64,000 nucleotides of DNA from Streptomyces sp. NBC_00536 (lineage in GTDB: Bacteria; Actinomycetota; Actinomycetes; Streptomycetales; Streptomycetaceae): NCBI RefSeq assembly GCF_036346295.1, contig NZ_CP107820.1, positions 1-64,000 on the forward strand, read 5' to 3'. A program made the translations under genes and the position numbers. This document shows positions 43,846 to 56,052 of this stretch, one piece after another. The notes beneath the pieces are model-generated. The model saw only the letters and a list, made by a program, of their open reading frames with translations, was not told the DNA's origin and did no database searches. Every line of letters begins with the position of its first letter. Within the stretch, counting starts at the first letter, position 1.

Positions 43846-46124
43846 CTCGGGCTCCCGGCGCCGATGCGGGGCGCGGCGGCGCGGGTGAGCCCGGCGACGG
43901 CGTTCGCGATCAGGGTGTGGCCGGCCCGGCCGTCCGTGGTCATGATCGATTCGGGGTGGAACTGGACTGCCGCGACGGGCAGTTCGCGGTGCTCGATGCC
44001 CATCACGATCCCGTCGGGGGTACGGGCGGTCACGTCGAACACCTCGGGCAGCGTGCCCGTTTCGGCGTACAGGGAGTGGTAGCGGCCCGCGGGGAACCGG
44101 GCGGGCAGGTTCTTGAACACCGTGCCGCCGCCGTCGAGCACGTCCACGGGCGAGGGCTTGCCGTGGACCGGGTGCGGCAGGACGCCGAGGGTGCCGCCGA
44201 AGTGCTCCACCAGGCCCTGGAGGCCCAGGCAGACCCCGAACACGGGCAGGTGCCGGGCCAGGGCCTCCTCGATCAGGGCGGACATCCCGAAGTCCGCGGG
44301 GCGGCCGGGGCCGGGCGAGAGCACCAGCAGGTCGGGGGCGAGCGCGTCGAGCAGCGCCGGCGGGAAACCCGCCCGGTAGGTGAGGACCTCGGCGCCGGTC
44401 TGGCGGACGTAGTCGGCCAGGGTGTGCACGAAGGAGTCCTGGTGGTCGACGAGCAGCACGCGAGGGGGCCGCCCGCTGCCCACCGCGCCCGGGCCCGCGG
44501 TCAGTGGCAGGGCTCGGGCCGGAGTGCGGGGCGCGGGGTTCTCCACCGCGTCGATGAGGGCGAACGCCTTCAGGATCGTCTCGCTCTCCTCCGCCTCCGG
44601 GTCGGAGTCGAAGAGCAGGGTGGCGCCCGCCCGTACGGTGGCCACCCCGTCGCGGATCTGGATGGTGCGCAGGGTCAGGGCCGTGTCCAGGCCTCCGTCG
44701 AAGCCGATGCGGCCGACGGCGCCCCCGTACCAGCGGCGGGGGCTGCGTTCGTGCTCCTCGATGAAGGCGACGGCGGCGCGCTTGGGCGCCCCGGTGACGG
44801 TGACGGCCCACATGTGGGTGAGGAACGCGTCGAGGGCGTCGCGGTCGCCGCGCAGCCGTCCGCGTACGTGGTCGACGGTGTGGATGAGGGTGGAGTACAG
44901 CTCGATCTGGCGGCGGGCGAGCACTTCCACGCTGCCCGGCTCGCACACGCGGGCCTTGTCGTTGCGGTCCACGTCGGTGCACATGGTCAGCTCGGACTCC
45001 TCCTTGCGGGAGTCGAGCAGGGTGCGGATCCGCTCGGCGTCCTCCAGGGGGCCGGCGCCGCGCGCGATGGTGCCGCTGATCGGGCAGGACTCCACCGTGC
45101 GGGCGTCCGGGTCGACCCGGACGAACATCTCGGGCGAGGCCCCGACCAGGTGCTCCCCCGCGGCGAGGTTCATCAGCAGGCCGTAGGGGGCGGGGTTGCG
45201 GGCGCGGAGCCGGCGGAACACCTCCGAGGGGGCGTCGGGGCTGGGGCGGTGGAAGCTCTGGCCGGGTACGGCCTCGAACATCTCCCCGGCCCGGAAGCGC
45301 TGTTGGGCCTTGCGGACCAGCTGCGCGTACTCGCCGGGCGCGTGGTCGCGGTAGGCGGCGGGTTCGGCCGGGGGGCCGTGGGGGGCGGCGGGCGTGGCGC
45401 GGTCGAGGCCGGTGGTGGAGCGGCCCGCGTACGCGAACTCGTAGGTGTGCCGGGTCGCGGCGCCGCGCGTCCGGTCGATCTCCAGGAGGGTGTCCGGCAG
45501 GTGCAGGACGACCGTGCGGTCCCGCGGGTCCCGGTCCTGGTGGAGCGGTACGGGGTCGAAGCCGAGGACCAGGTCGTAGCCGAACGCGCCGTACAGGCCC
45601 CACACCGGGTCCTGCGGACTGGCGAGGGCGGCGACGGCGGCGCGCAGGACGGTGAGGACGGAGCGGCGGCGGGTCCGGTCCTCCTCCTGGCCGACGGGAC
45701 CGGGCTCCGCGCCGACGGCGACGGCGAAAGCGCCCTCCCCGCTGTACGTGCCGTCCGCGGCGTCGTGGAGCGCGCCGTGCGGACGCAGGGCGTCGGCCAG
45801 GGCGGGCAGCAGGACGCGCCCGCGGGCGTTGAGGGCCCGCACGTGGAGGCGGTCGCCGACGGCGGTCAGTTCCACCGGCGGGTCGGCGTATCCCAGGTCG
45901 TACGGGCGGTACCGGCCGGGCTGCTCCGAGCGGCCGGACATGAGCAGGCCGCGCCGGGTGTCGAGGGCCTCCTCCAGGCGGGCCAGTTCCGCCTCGGCCC
46001 CGGCCGGGTCCAGGGGTTCGGAGAGCCGCGTGACCTGTACTCCGGCCGGAGTCGTCCAGTGCCGGGTGGTGGCCGCCGACGCCGAAATCGTGGTGCTTGC
46101 CGTGCTTGCCGTGCTTGCCGTCAT
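43842..46124 (-). CDS. Fused anthranilate synthase (TrpE-TrpG type, PhzE-like)
   Basis: 760 aa, ATG at 46124. The N-terminal TrpE-like part has CTDVDRNDKARVCEPGSVEV, VTVTGAPKRAAVAF and AGATLLFDSDPEAEESET. The C-terminal glutamine amidotransferase has the Cys nucleophile in VFGVCLGLQG and QFHPES. Such one-chain fusions serve secondary metabolism. It gives anthranilate, or 2-amino-2-deoxyisochorismate if PhzE-like; no PhzD-like isochorismatase is present in the window, which favours anthranilate. An AST repeat opens the protein. DAHP synthase in the same operon supplies precursor. Confidence 0.88.
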   Translation of the reverse strand: MTASTASTASTTISASAATTRHWTTPAGVQVTRLSEPLDPAGAEAELARLEEALDTRRGLLMSGRSEQPGRYRPYDLGYADPPVELTAVGDRLHVRALNARGRVLLPALADALRPHGALHDAADGTYSGEGAFAVAVGAEPGPVGQEEDRTRRRSVLTVLRAAVAALASPQDPVWGLYGAFGYDLVLGFDPVPLHQDRDPRDRTVVLHLPDTLLEIDRTRGAATRHTYEFAYAGRSTTGLDRATPAAPHGPPAEPAAYRDHAPGEYAQLVRKAQQRFRAGEMFEAVPGQSFHRPSPDAPSEVFRRLRARNPAPYGLLMNLAAGEHLVGASPEMFVRVDPDARTVESCPISGTIARGAGPLEDAERIRTLLDSRKEESELTMCTDVDRNDKARVCEPGSVEVLARRQIELYSTLIHTVDHVRGRLRGDRDALDAFLTHMWAVTVTGAPKRAAVAFIEEHERSPRRWYGGAVGRIGFDGGLDTALTLRTIQIRDGVATVRAGATLLFDSDPEAEESETILKAFALIDAVENPAPRTPARALPLTAGPGAVGSGRPPRVLLVDHQDSFVHTLADYVRQTGAEVLTYRAGFPPALLDALAPDLLVLSPGPGRPADFGMSALIEEALARHLPVFGVCLGLQGLVEHFGGTLGVLPHPVHGKPSPVDVLDGGGTVFKNLPARFPAGRYHSLYAETGTLPEVFDVTARTPDGIVMGIEHRELPVAAVQFHPESIMTTDGRAGHTLIANAVAGLTRAAAPRIGAGSPR

Positions 46125-46160
46125 CGTGTGGTCGTCCTTCTCGTCGTCGTCGGAGGGCCG

Positions 46161-50077
<3,917 letters not shown>

Positions 50078-50132
50078 GTACGTTCTCCGTTCCGGCGGGC
50101 GGTTGAAAAGTGGGTGGGCAGTGGGGGTGGGG

Positions 50133-51275
50133 CTAGACGCCGAGGTCGCGGCCGATGAGTTCCTTCATGACCTCGTTGGTGCCGCCGTAGATCGCGTGCA
50201 CCCGGTTGTCGACGAAGGCCCTGGCCACGGGGGTCTCGCGCATGAAGCCGTAGCCGCCGTGCAGTTGCACGCAGCGGTCCAGCACGCGGCGCTGGACGTC
50301 GGTGGCCCACCACTTGGCCTTCGCGGCGGCGACGGCGTCGAGGCGTCCCGCGTTGTGCTCTGCGACGGCCCGGTCCACGTACGTGCGGGCCACGTCCAAC
50401 TCGGTTGCCATTTCGGCGAGTTCGAAGCGGACGTGCTGGAAGGAACCGATGGCCTGCCCGAACTGGCTGCGGGACTTGCAGTGGGCGAGCGTCTGCGCGA
50501 AGGCGGTCTCGGCGGCGGCCACGGCGTAGGCGGCGATGCCGAGGCGTTCCTGGGGAAGGTTGTTCGCCAGGTGGAGGAAGGCGCGTCCGGCCCGGCCGAG
50601 CAGGTTCGCGACCGGCACCCGCACCTCGTCGAAGAACAGCTCGGCCGTGTCCTGCGCGGCCATGCCGATCTTCTCCAGCTTGCGGCCGCGCTCGAAGCCG
50701 GGCATGCCGCGCTCGACGACCAGCAGGCTCAGTCCCCGCGAGCCGCTGCCCGGCTCGGTCCGGGCCACCACGATCACGAGGTCCGCGTGGATGCCGTTGG
50801 TGATGAAGGTCTTCGCGCCGCTCAGCACGTAGTGGTCGCCGTCGCGGCGGGCGCTGGTGCGGATGGCCTGCAGGTCGCTGCCGGCCTCGGGTTCGGTCAT
50901 GGCGATGGCCGTGATCAGCTCGCCCGAGCAGAAGCCGGGCAGCCAGCGGCGCTTCTGTTCCTCGGTGGCGAGGTCCAGCAGGTACGGGGCGACGACGTCG
51001 TTGTGGAGGGCGAAGCCGACGCCGGTGGCGCCGACCCGCATGATCTCCTCGCTGATGATCGCCTGGTAGCGGAAGTCGCGCACGCCCCCGCCGCCGTACT
51101 CCTCGGGCACGTCGATGCCGAGCAGTCCGAGCTTTCCGGCGGAGCGCCACACCTGCCGGTCGACCAGCCCGGCCCGTTCCCAGTCGGCGTGGAAGGGGGC
51201 GATCTCCCGGTCCACGAACTCGCGCACCATGTCCCGGAAGTCGAGGTGTTCCCGGTCCAGTTCGCTCTCACGCAC
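50133..51275 (-). CDS. Acyl-CoA (or acyl-carrier) dehydrogenase
   Basis: 380 aa, GTG at 51275. Typical FAD-dependent dehydrogenase: AIAMTEPEAGSDLQAIRTSA, FITNGIHADLVIVVARTEPG, RSQFGQAIGSFQHVRF and the C-terminal YGGTNEVMKELIGRDLG with the catalytic Glu. It would introduce a C=C bond alpha-beta to a thioester, on CoA or on one of the operon's carrier proteins. It overlaps the thioesterase gene by 8 bp. Confidence 0.88.
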   Translation of the reverse strand: MRESELDREHLDFRDMVREFVDREIAPFHADWERAGLVDRQVWRSAGKLGLLGIDVPEEYGGGGVRDFRYQAIISEEIMRVGATGVGFALHNDVVAPYLLDLATEEQKRRWLPGFCSGELITAIAMTEPEAGSDLQAIRTSARRDGDHYVLSGAKTFITNGIHADLVIVVARTEPGSGSRGLSLLVVERGMPGFERGRKLEKIGMAAQDTAELFFDEVRVPVANLLGRAGRAFLHLANNLPQERLGIAAYAVAAAETAFAQTLAHCKSRSQFGQAIGSFQHVRFELAEMATELDVARTYVDRAVAEHNAGRLDAVAAAKAKWWATDVQRRVLDRCVQLHGGYGFMRETPVARAFVDNRVHAIYGGTNEVMKELIGRDLGV

Positions 51276-51768
51276 GGTTGCTCCCGGCCCGGTGGATGAT
51301 CTGCTCGACCGTCCCGGTACAGGCGGGCCGCCCGTCCTGGAGGAAACGCACCTCGGCGACCGCGCGCCGGGTCGAGCAGCTGGTCAGTACGGCTTCCACG
51401 GTCACCGGACCCGGCAGCAGCGGCGCGTGGTAGGCGACGGACAGCCCGGCGGTCAGGAAGCCCGACCCGTCGGGGATCGCCGACAGCATCACCAGGCCCG
51501 CGAAGTGGTCGACGAGGCAGGCGATCCAGCCGCCGAAGACGACCCCGGGGGTCAGCGTCAGGTTCGCGTCGAACTCCGTCTCGCAGGTGACCAGGCCGGG
51601 CAGCCAGGAGGTGGCCGGCGGCAGGGCGAGGGTGTGCGCGGCGGGCGGGTCGGGCACGGTTCCGTCGGCCAGCCCGGTCAGGGTCCGCCGCCCGCTGGTG
51701 TCGGCGTCGGGGGCGGCGAGGCCGCGCATGCGGCCGGGCCGGTCGGGGGGCAGGGTGACTTCGAGCAT
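51268..51768 (-). CDS. Hotdog-fold thioesterase (PaaI-like)
   Basis: 166 aa, ATG at 51768. A hotdog-fold pattern: TPGVVFGGWIACLVDHFAGL (the helix and its nearby acidic residue), then FLTAGLSVAYHAPLLPGPV. Such enzymes hydrolyse acyl-CoA or acyl-carrier thioesters. The overlap with the dehydrogenase gene suggests action on the same acyl chain, either for release or for editing. Confidence 0.8.
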   Translation of the reverse strand: MLEVTLPPDRPGRMRGLAAPDADTSGRRTLTGLADGTVPDPPAAHTLALPPATSWLPGLVTCETEFDANLTLTPGVVFGGWIACLVDHFAGLVMLSAIPDGSGFLTAGLSVAYHAPLLPGPVTVEAVLTSCSTRRAVAEVRFLQDGRPACTGTVEQIIHRAGSNRA

Positions 51769-51851
51769 GTCGGTCTCTCCGCTGGTCCAGGGGCGGGACG
51801 GGGGCGTGGTCCCGCGCGGTGCGGGACGGGCGGGGGGCGGGCGGAGCCCGG

Positions 51852-52979
51852 TCAGGAGGCGGCGGGTGCGCCGTCCGCGGCGAGGGAGCCGAGGTCGACG
51901 ACGGAGGCGATGTCGCGGCGGCGGAAGTCCATCTCGCGCCGCGTCAGCTCGTCCACGGCCGCCTTGTCGTCCAGTTCGCGCAGCGCGGCCTCGTCCACGG
52001 AGTGGAAGCCGAGGACGCCCATCTTCTGGAGCGCCTCCTGCACCCGCGGGCCGAACATGCCGATCTCCTTGAGGCCCGGCACGATCCGCATGAAGACCAG
52101 GCGGCGGAACTCCCGCTTGGCGGGCGAGCGGCGCGAGGCCTTGATGGCCTCCTCGCCGTAGCCGAGGGTGTTCCAGATGTCGTCGTCGACGTACCGGTCG
52201 CGCAGCGCCCAGCAGCCCTCGACGACGAAGTCCTCGCGCTCCTTCAGCTCCGCCTCGCCGAGCTGCGGGTAGTACTCGCGCAGCAGCAGCCGGCCGAAGG
52301 CGACGTGGCGGGCCTCGTCGCGGGCGACGTAGGCGCTGAACGCCCGGGCCAGCGGGTCCTTGAGCCGCTCGCGGTGCACGCCGAAGGTGGCCAGGCCCAT
52401 GTTCTCCACGAGGATGTGCGCCGCGAGCACGCCGAAGTCCCAGCGCGGTTCGCGCATCGCGTGCTCGAACATCGCGGCGATGGACGGGGAGAGCCCGTAC
52501 CGCAGGCCGATCTTGGTGTGCAGGAAGCGGTTGAAGCCCTCGACGTGCCGGGCCTCGTCCATCAGCTGGGTGGCCGCGTACAGCTTGGAGTCCAGGTCGT
52601 TGACGGTGAGCAGGATCTTGCCCACCGCGATCAGGGCGGCCTGCTCGGAGTGCAGGAACTGCGAGTAGAGCCAGCCGCTGCTGTGCTTGCGCACGACCGT
52701 CCGCTCGCTCTCGGGCATCCGGTCCCACAGCGTGGAGCCCGAGATGGAGATGAAGTCGTCCGGGAGGCCGAGCGGGTCGTCGGGGTCCACCTCGTGGTCC
52801 CAGTCGAGGCGTTCGTCCATGTCCCACTGGCGCTGCTTGCCCTGCTGGTAGAGCCGGACCATCTTGTCGTTGCGCTGGTCGTAGTCCCACTGGATGACGG
52901 CGTTGCCCTGCACCGGGACGGCCCATTCGCCGGCCAGCGCCGTCAGGATCTCCGGGCGCGTGTAGTCGGTGGTGGTCAC
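51852..52979 (-). CDS. Ferritin-like di-iron protein
   Basis: 375 aa from the GTG at 52979 (GTGA overlap with AMP ligase 1). Two typical metal-binding helices: LMDEARHVEGFNRF and VARDEARHVAFGRLLL (EARH twice), with further acidic residues in SEQAALIAVGKI and LVENMGLATFG. It resembles ribonucleotide reductase R2-like and AurF-type oxygenases. In this operon it could desaturate a carrier-bound chain or oxidise an amine. The oxidised substrate cannot be told from sequence. Confidence 0.75.
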   Translation of the reverse strand: MTTTDYTRPEILTALAGEWAVPVQGNAVIQWDYDQRNDKMVRLYQQGKQRQWDMDERLDWDHEVDPDDPLGLPDDFISISGSTLWDRMPESERTVVRKHSSGWLYSQFLHSEQAALIAVGKILLTVNDLDSKLYAATQLMDEARHVEGFNRFLHTKIGLRYGLSPSIAAMFEHAMREPRWDFGVLAAHILVENMGLATFGVHRERLKDPLARAFSAYVARDEARHVAFGRLLLREYYPQLGEAELKEREDFVVEGCWALRDRYVDDDIWNTLGYGEEAIKASRRSPAKREFRRLVFMRIVPGLKEIGMFGPRVQEALQKMGVLGFHSVDEAALRELDDKAAVDELTRREMDFRRRDIASVVDLGSLAADGAPAAS

Positions 52980-54535
52980 GGGGTGTTCTCGCTTTCGATG
53001 ACGAGGCGGTGGGCCAGCTCCCGCAGCCGGGGCCGCAGTGCCTTTCCGGCGGGGTTGCGCGGGACGGTCTCCAGCGGCAGGAAGTGGCTGGGCCGCTTGT
53101 AGGCGGCCAGTCCCTCGATGCACAGCCCGAGCAGTTCGGCGGCGTCGAAGGCCTCGGGGGTCCGGGGCTGGACGAAGGCCACGGGGATCTGGCCCCACAC
53201 CGGTGATTCCACCGGAACCACGACGACGTCGGCGACGTTCGGTGACTGCCGCAGGACGTGCTCGATCTCGGCCGGGTAGACGTTCTGGCCGCCGCGCAGG
53301 ATCAGGTCGTTGCGGCGGTCGACGATCCAGACCAGGCCGTCCGCGTCGACGCACCCCATGTCGTGGGTGTTGAGCCAGCCATCGCGCAGTACCTCGGCGG
53401 TGGCCTCGGGGCGCTTCCAGTAGCCCTGCATCAGGCCGGCGCCGGCCACCTGGACCTCGCCGAGGGTGCCCTGTCCGACCTCCCGGCCGTCGCTGTCGGT
53501 GATCCGCAGCGCGGTGCCGAGCATGGGGCGTCCGACGCAGACCGCGCCGGGAACCGGGGGTGCGCCGACCTCGGTGTGCGGGGCGAGCGAGACGACCGGT
53601 CCGCCGCCCTCCGTGATGCCGAAGACGGTCTGGAGCTCGACGCCGAGCCGCCCGCGCGCCTCGACGGCCAGCTCGGCGGGCATCGGGGCCGCGCCGTGCA
53701 GGAGCAGCCGCAGCGCACCGAGGTCGGTGCTGGGCAGCGCCCGCGCGTCGAGGGTGAGGCGGACCATGGACGGCACGAGGAAGGCGTGTTCGACCTGCCA
53801 GCGCTCCAGGGCGGCGAGGCAGCCCTGCGGGGTGAACCGGTCCAGGACGCAGACCGTGCCGCCCGCCGCGAGGTGGTCGAGCGCGATCACCACGCTGCCG
53901 TGGAAGAGCGGACCGGCGTTGAGGAAGACGGTGCCGGGCCGCGGCCCCACGTCGGCCAGCCACGACAGCGCGTTCAGCTGGAGGGAGCGCTGGTCGACGA
54001 CGACGCCCTTGGCGGTGCCGGTGGTGGCGGAGGTGTGCAGGATCATCACCGGGTCGGCGAGGCCGGCGCCCTCGTGGGGCGTCGGCTCCGGCCCGGCGTC
54101 CGGGAGGCCGGCGTCCGGGAGGCCGGCGTCCGGGAGGCCGGCGTCCGGGAGGCCGGCGACGGCGGTGATGTCCGTTAGCGGCAGCCCGGGGTACAGGGCG
54201 GCGAGCCGGGCGAGGCCCTCGGCGTCGGCCACCGCGGCGGCCGGTTCCACGGATCCGGCGATCGCCTCGATCTCGCGGTCGGTGAGGGCCGGGTTGACCG
54301 GTACGGCCACCACCGCGGCGGACGCGCAGGCCAGGTAGGTCTCGATGACCTCGACCCGGTTGCCGCTGAGGACCAGGACGCGGCTGCCGCGCGGGACGTC
54401 CCGGCGCAGCCGGGCGGCCAGCGCCTCCACGTCGCGGTGCAGGCGGCGCCAGCTGACGTCACGGCCGGCGTCGCGCAGGGCGAGGGCGTCGGGGGTGCGG
54501 TCGAGTCCGCGGCGCACCACGTGGTTGAGCCACAT
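52976..54535 (-). CDS. AMP-dependent acyl/aryl ligase 1
   Basis: 519 aa, ATG at 54535. Adenylate-forming enzyme: P-loop-like TSATTGTAKGVVVD, FGITEGGGPV, then NTHDMGCVDADGLVWIVDR and the hinge region ILRGGQNVYPAEIEH; the C-terminal Lys in RNPAGKALRP. Substrate may be anthranilate or a fatty or aryl acid. Close by lies carrier protein 1. GLPDA is repeated four times at residues ~128-147, encoded by a 15-bp repeat. Confidence 0.85.
   Translation of the reverse strand: MWLNHVVRRGLDRTPDALALRDAGRDVSWRRLHRDVEALAARLRRDVPRGSRVLVLSGNRVEVIETYLACASAAVVAVPVNPALTDREIEAIAGSVEPAAAVADAEGLARLAALYPGLPLTDITAVAGLPDAGLPDAGLPDAGLPDAGPEPTPHEGAGLADPVMILHTSATTGTAKGVVVDQRSLQLNALSWLADVGPRPGTVFLNAGPLFHGSVVIALDHLAAGGTVCVLDRFTPQGCLAALERWQVEHAFLVPSMVRLTLDARALPSTDLGALRLLLHGAAPMPAELAVEARGRLGVELQTVFGITEGGGPVVSLAPHTEVGAPPVPGAVCVGRPMLGTALRITDSDGREVGQGTLGEVQVAGAGLMQGYWKRPEATAEVLRDGWLNTHDMGCVDADGLVWIVDRRNDLILRGGQNVYPAEIEHVLRQSPNVADVVVVPVESPVWGQIPVAFVQPRTPEAFDAAELLGLCIEGLAAYKRPSHFLPLETVPRNPAGKALRPRLRELAHRLVIESENTP
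54095..54154. repeat. Four perfect 15-bp tandem repeats within AMP ligase 1
   Basis: GGCGTCCGGGAGGCC repeated four times (54095-54154), giving GLPDA units in a loop between the N-terminal part and the nucleotide-binding motif. In frame and probably tolerated. Confidence 0.85.
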
Positions 54536-54536
54536 C

Positions 54537-54764
54537 TCAGGCCGCCCCGTTCCCGACCAGCAGGGCGACGGCGTGGACGGAGGTCAGCTCCAGCAGCTCC
54601 TCGTCCTCCAGCGGCCGGCCGAGGTGGTCCTCGATGTTCAGGGCGAGCCGGATGAGTTCGCCGGAGTTGACGCCCGCTCCGGCGAGCGGGGCCCCGTCGG
54701 TGATCCGGTCGAGCAGGGCCGGGTGGTCCAGGCTCTGCCGTACGAGGGTGCGTGCCAGGCTCAT
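54537..54764 (-). CDS. Stand-alone acyl carrier protein 1
   Basis: 75 aa, ATG at 54764 overlapping the transglutaminase-like stop. The Ser for phosphopantetheine lies in AGVNSGELIRLALNIED (residue ~34); the following helix EDEELLELTSVHAVALL is typical. Ligase 1 begins two bases downstream, so it is the likely loading enzyme. The PPTase at the other end of the operon would activate it. Confidence 0.8.
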   Translation of the reverse strand: MSLARTLVRQSLDHPALLDRITDGAPLAGAGVNSGELIRLALNIEDHLGRPLEDEELLELTSVHAVALLVGNGAA

Positions 54765-55798
54765 GCGTTCCTCCGGGGGCGGGCGCTGACGCCGACCATC
54801 GCCCAGTAGGGGGCGGGTGCGCCGTCGAAGTAGACGAGGGGTTCGGCGCTGTCCGTGCGGCACGGCAGCAGCCGGTTGAAGCGGCTGCCGAAGCAGGCGG
54901 CGGCGAACTCCGGGGACTCGGCGACCCCGCGTTCGTCGCCGACGGTGGCGACGAAGGCGAAGACCGGGTCGAGGGATTTGTGCACCCCGTCCTCGACGAC
55001 GTCGCACCAGGCGTGGTCGCTGCCGAAGAGGCCGAGGAGGTAGCCGCGCCGTGCGGTGGCTTCCAGGCCGGCCGCGCGCAGCCGGTCGGCCAGCAGCCGG
55101 GAGGCGACGACGCAGTCGGCGATGCCCATCTCCCAGGCCCGGTGGTGGTCGGCGCGCAGCGCCTCCGGCACCGTCTGGTAGGTGACCCGGCGGGAGGCGA
55201 GGCCCTCGACGACCTCGTTCCACGCCGCGTGGATGCGCGGGTCGCGCACGCTCTGGTCGGCGCCGGTCAGGCGGACGGTGGCCGTGTAGCCGCCGACGCG
55301 CAAGGGGTCCTCGAAGGGGTGTTCCGAGAGGAGTTCCACCCCGGGCGCCGACAGGTCGGGCACCCGTACGGTCACGTCGGGCAGCCGGCCCGCGGGGGCG
55401 GGCGCGCCCGCATCCTCACCGCCCGCGGTCCGGGCGGGGTGGACGCCGATCTCCCAGTCCCGGGGCGCGTACCAGCTGTCACGGGAGGAGGCGGCGAACC
55501 GCATGAGGAAGCGCAGGCCCAGCTCCGGCACGGTCTGTCCGGTCCCGCAGAACATGCCGACGTTCATCAGGTCGTCGTAGTCGAACAGGGGGCCGCGCGC
55601 GGAGTCGGTGACGTGCGGCAGTCCTTCGGCGGCCAGCCGGGCCACCTGCTCCGGGGCGGCGCGCAGGGCCTGCGCCGCGGTCCGGGCGTCGGTGTCGTAG
55701 CGCCCGATGTCCCGGGGCACCGCGGTGAACCGGCCGAGGGCGCCGAGCAGCGCTTCGGGCGCCGCGCTCTCCACGGTCATCGCGCTCTTCACGGTCAT
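54761..55798 (-). CDS. Transglutaminase-like protein, possible amide-forming enzyme
   Basis: 345 aa, ATG at 55798. A transglutaminase-core triad: Cys in MGIADCVVASRLLADRL, His in GSDHAWCDVVEDG, Asp in KSLDPVFAF. In some pathways (AdmF) such domains join a carrier-bound acyl group to an amine. It sits between the two carrier-protein genes with ATGA overlaps on both sides, so it may condense the two bound units. Some members merely hydrolyse or deamidate, so the role is inferred from context. Confidence 0.7.
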   Translation of the reverse strand: MTVKSAMTVESAAPEALLGALGRFTAVPRDIGRYDTDARTAAQALRAAPEQVARLAAEGLPHVTDSARGPLFDYDDLMNVGMFCGTGQTVPELGLRFLMRFAASSRDSWYAPRDWEIGVHPARTAGGEDAGAPAPAGRLPDVTVRVPDLSAPGVELLSEHPFEDPLRVGGYTATVRLTGADQSVRDPRIHAAWNEVVEGLASRRVTYQTVPEALRADHHRAWEMGIADCVVASRLLADRLRAAGLEATARRGYLLGLFGSDHAWCDVVEDGVHKSLDPVFAFVATVGDERGVAESPEFAAACFGSRFNRLLPCRTDSAEPLVYFDGAPAPYWAMVGVSARPRRNA

Positions 55799-56052
55799 AC
55801 GGAGCTGCCCTCCGGGATGAGGGAGGCGACGAAGGCGGCCAGTTCGCCGACGGTCGCCGTCTCGAAGAGGAAGTCGTCGGGGATGACGACGTCGTAGGCG
55901 TCCTCGATGTCGGTGATCGCGCGCAGCGCCTTGACGGATTCGATGCCGGGTACGGCCGTGAGCGGCTTGTCCGGGTCGATCGAGGTCGCGGGGACGTTGG
56001 CCTGGTGGGCCAGGGCGCTTACGACGGTGTCCAGGGTCTTCTCGGCGCTCAC
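55795..56052 (-). CDS. Stand-alone acyl carrier protein 2
   Basis: 85 aa. Phosphopantetheine Ser in AVPGIESVKALRAITDIED (residue ~39), then IPDDFLFETATVGELAAFV as in fatty-acyl-type carrier proteins. The fatty acyl-AMP ligase gene overlaps its start (ATGA), so it is the probable acceptor of the fatty chain. Confidence 0.85.
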   Translation of the reverse strand: MSAEKTLDTVVSALAHQANVPATSIDPDKPLTAVPGIESVKALRAITDIEDAYDVVIPDDFLFETATVGELAAFVASLIPEGSSV

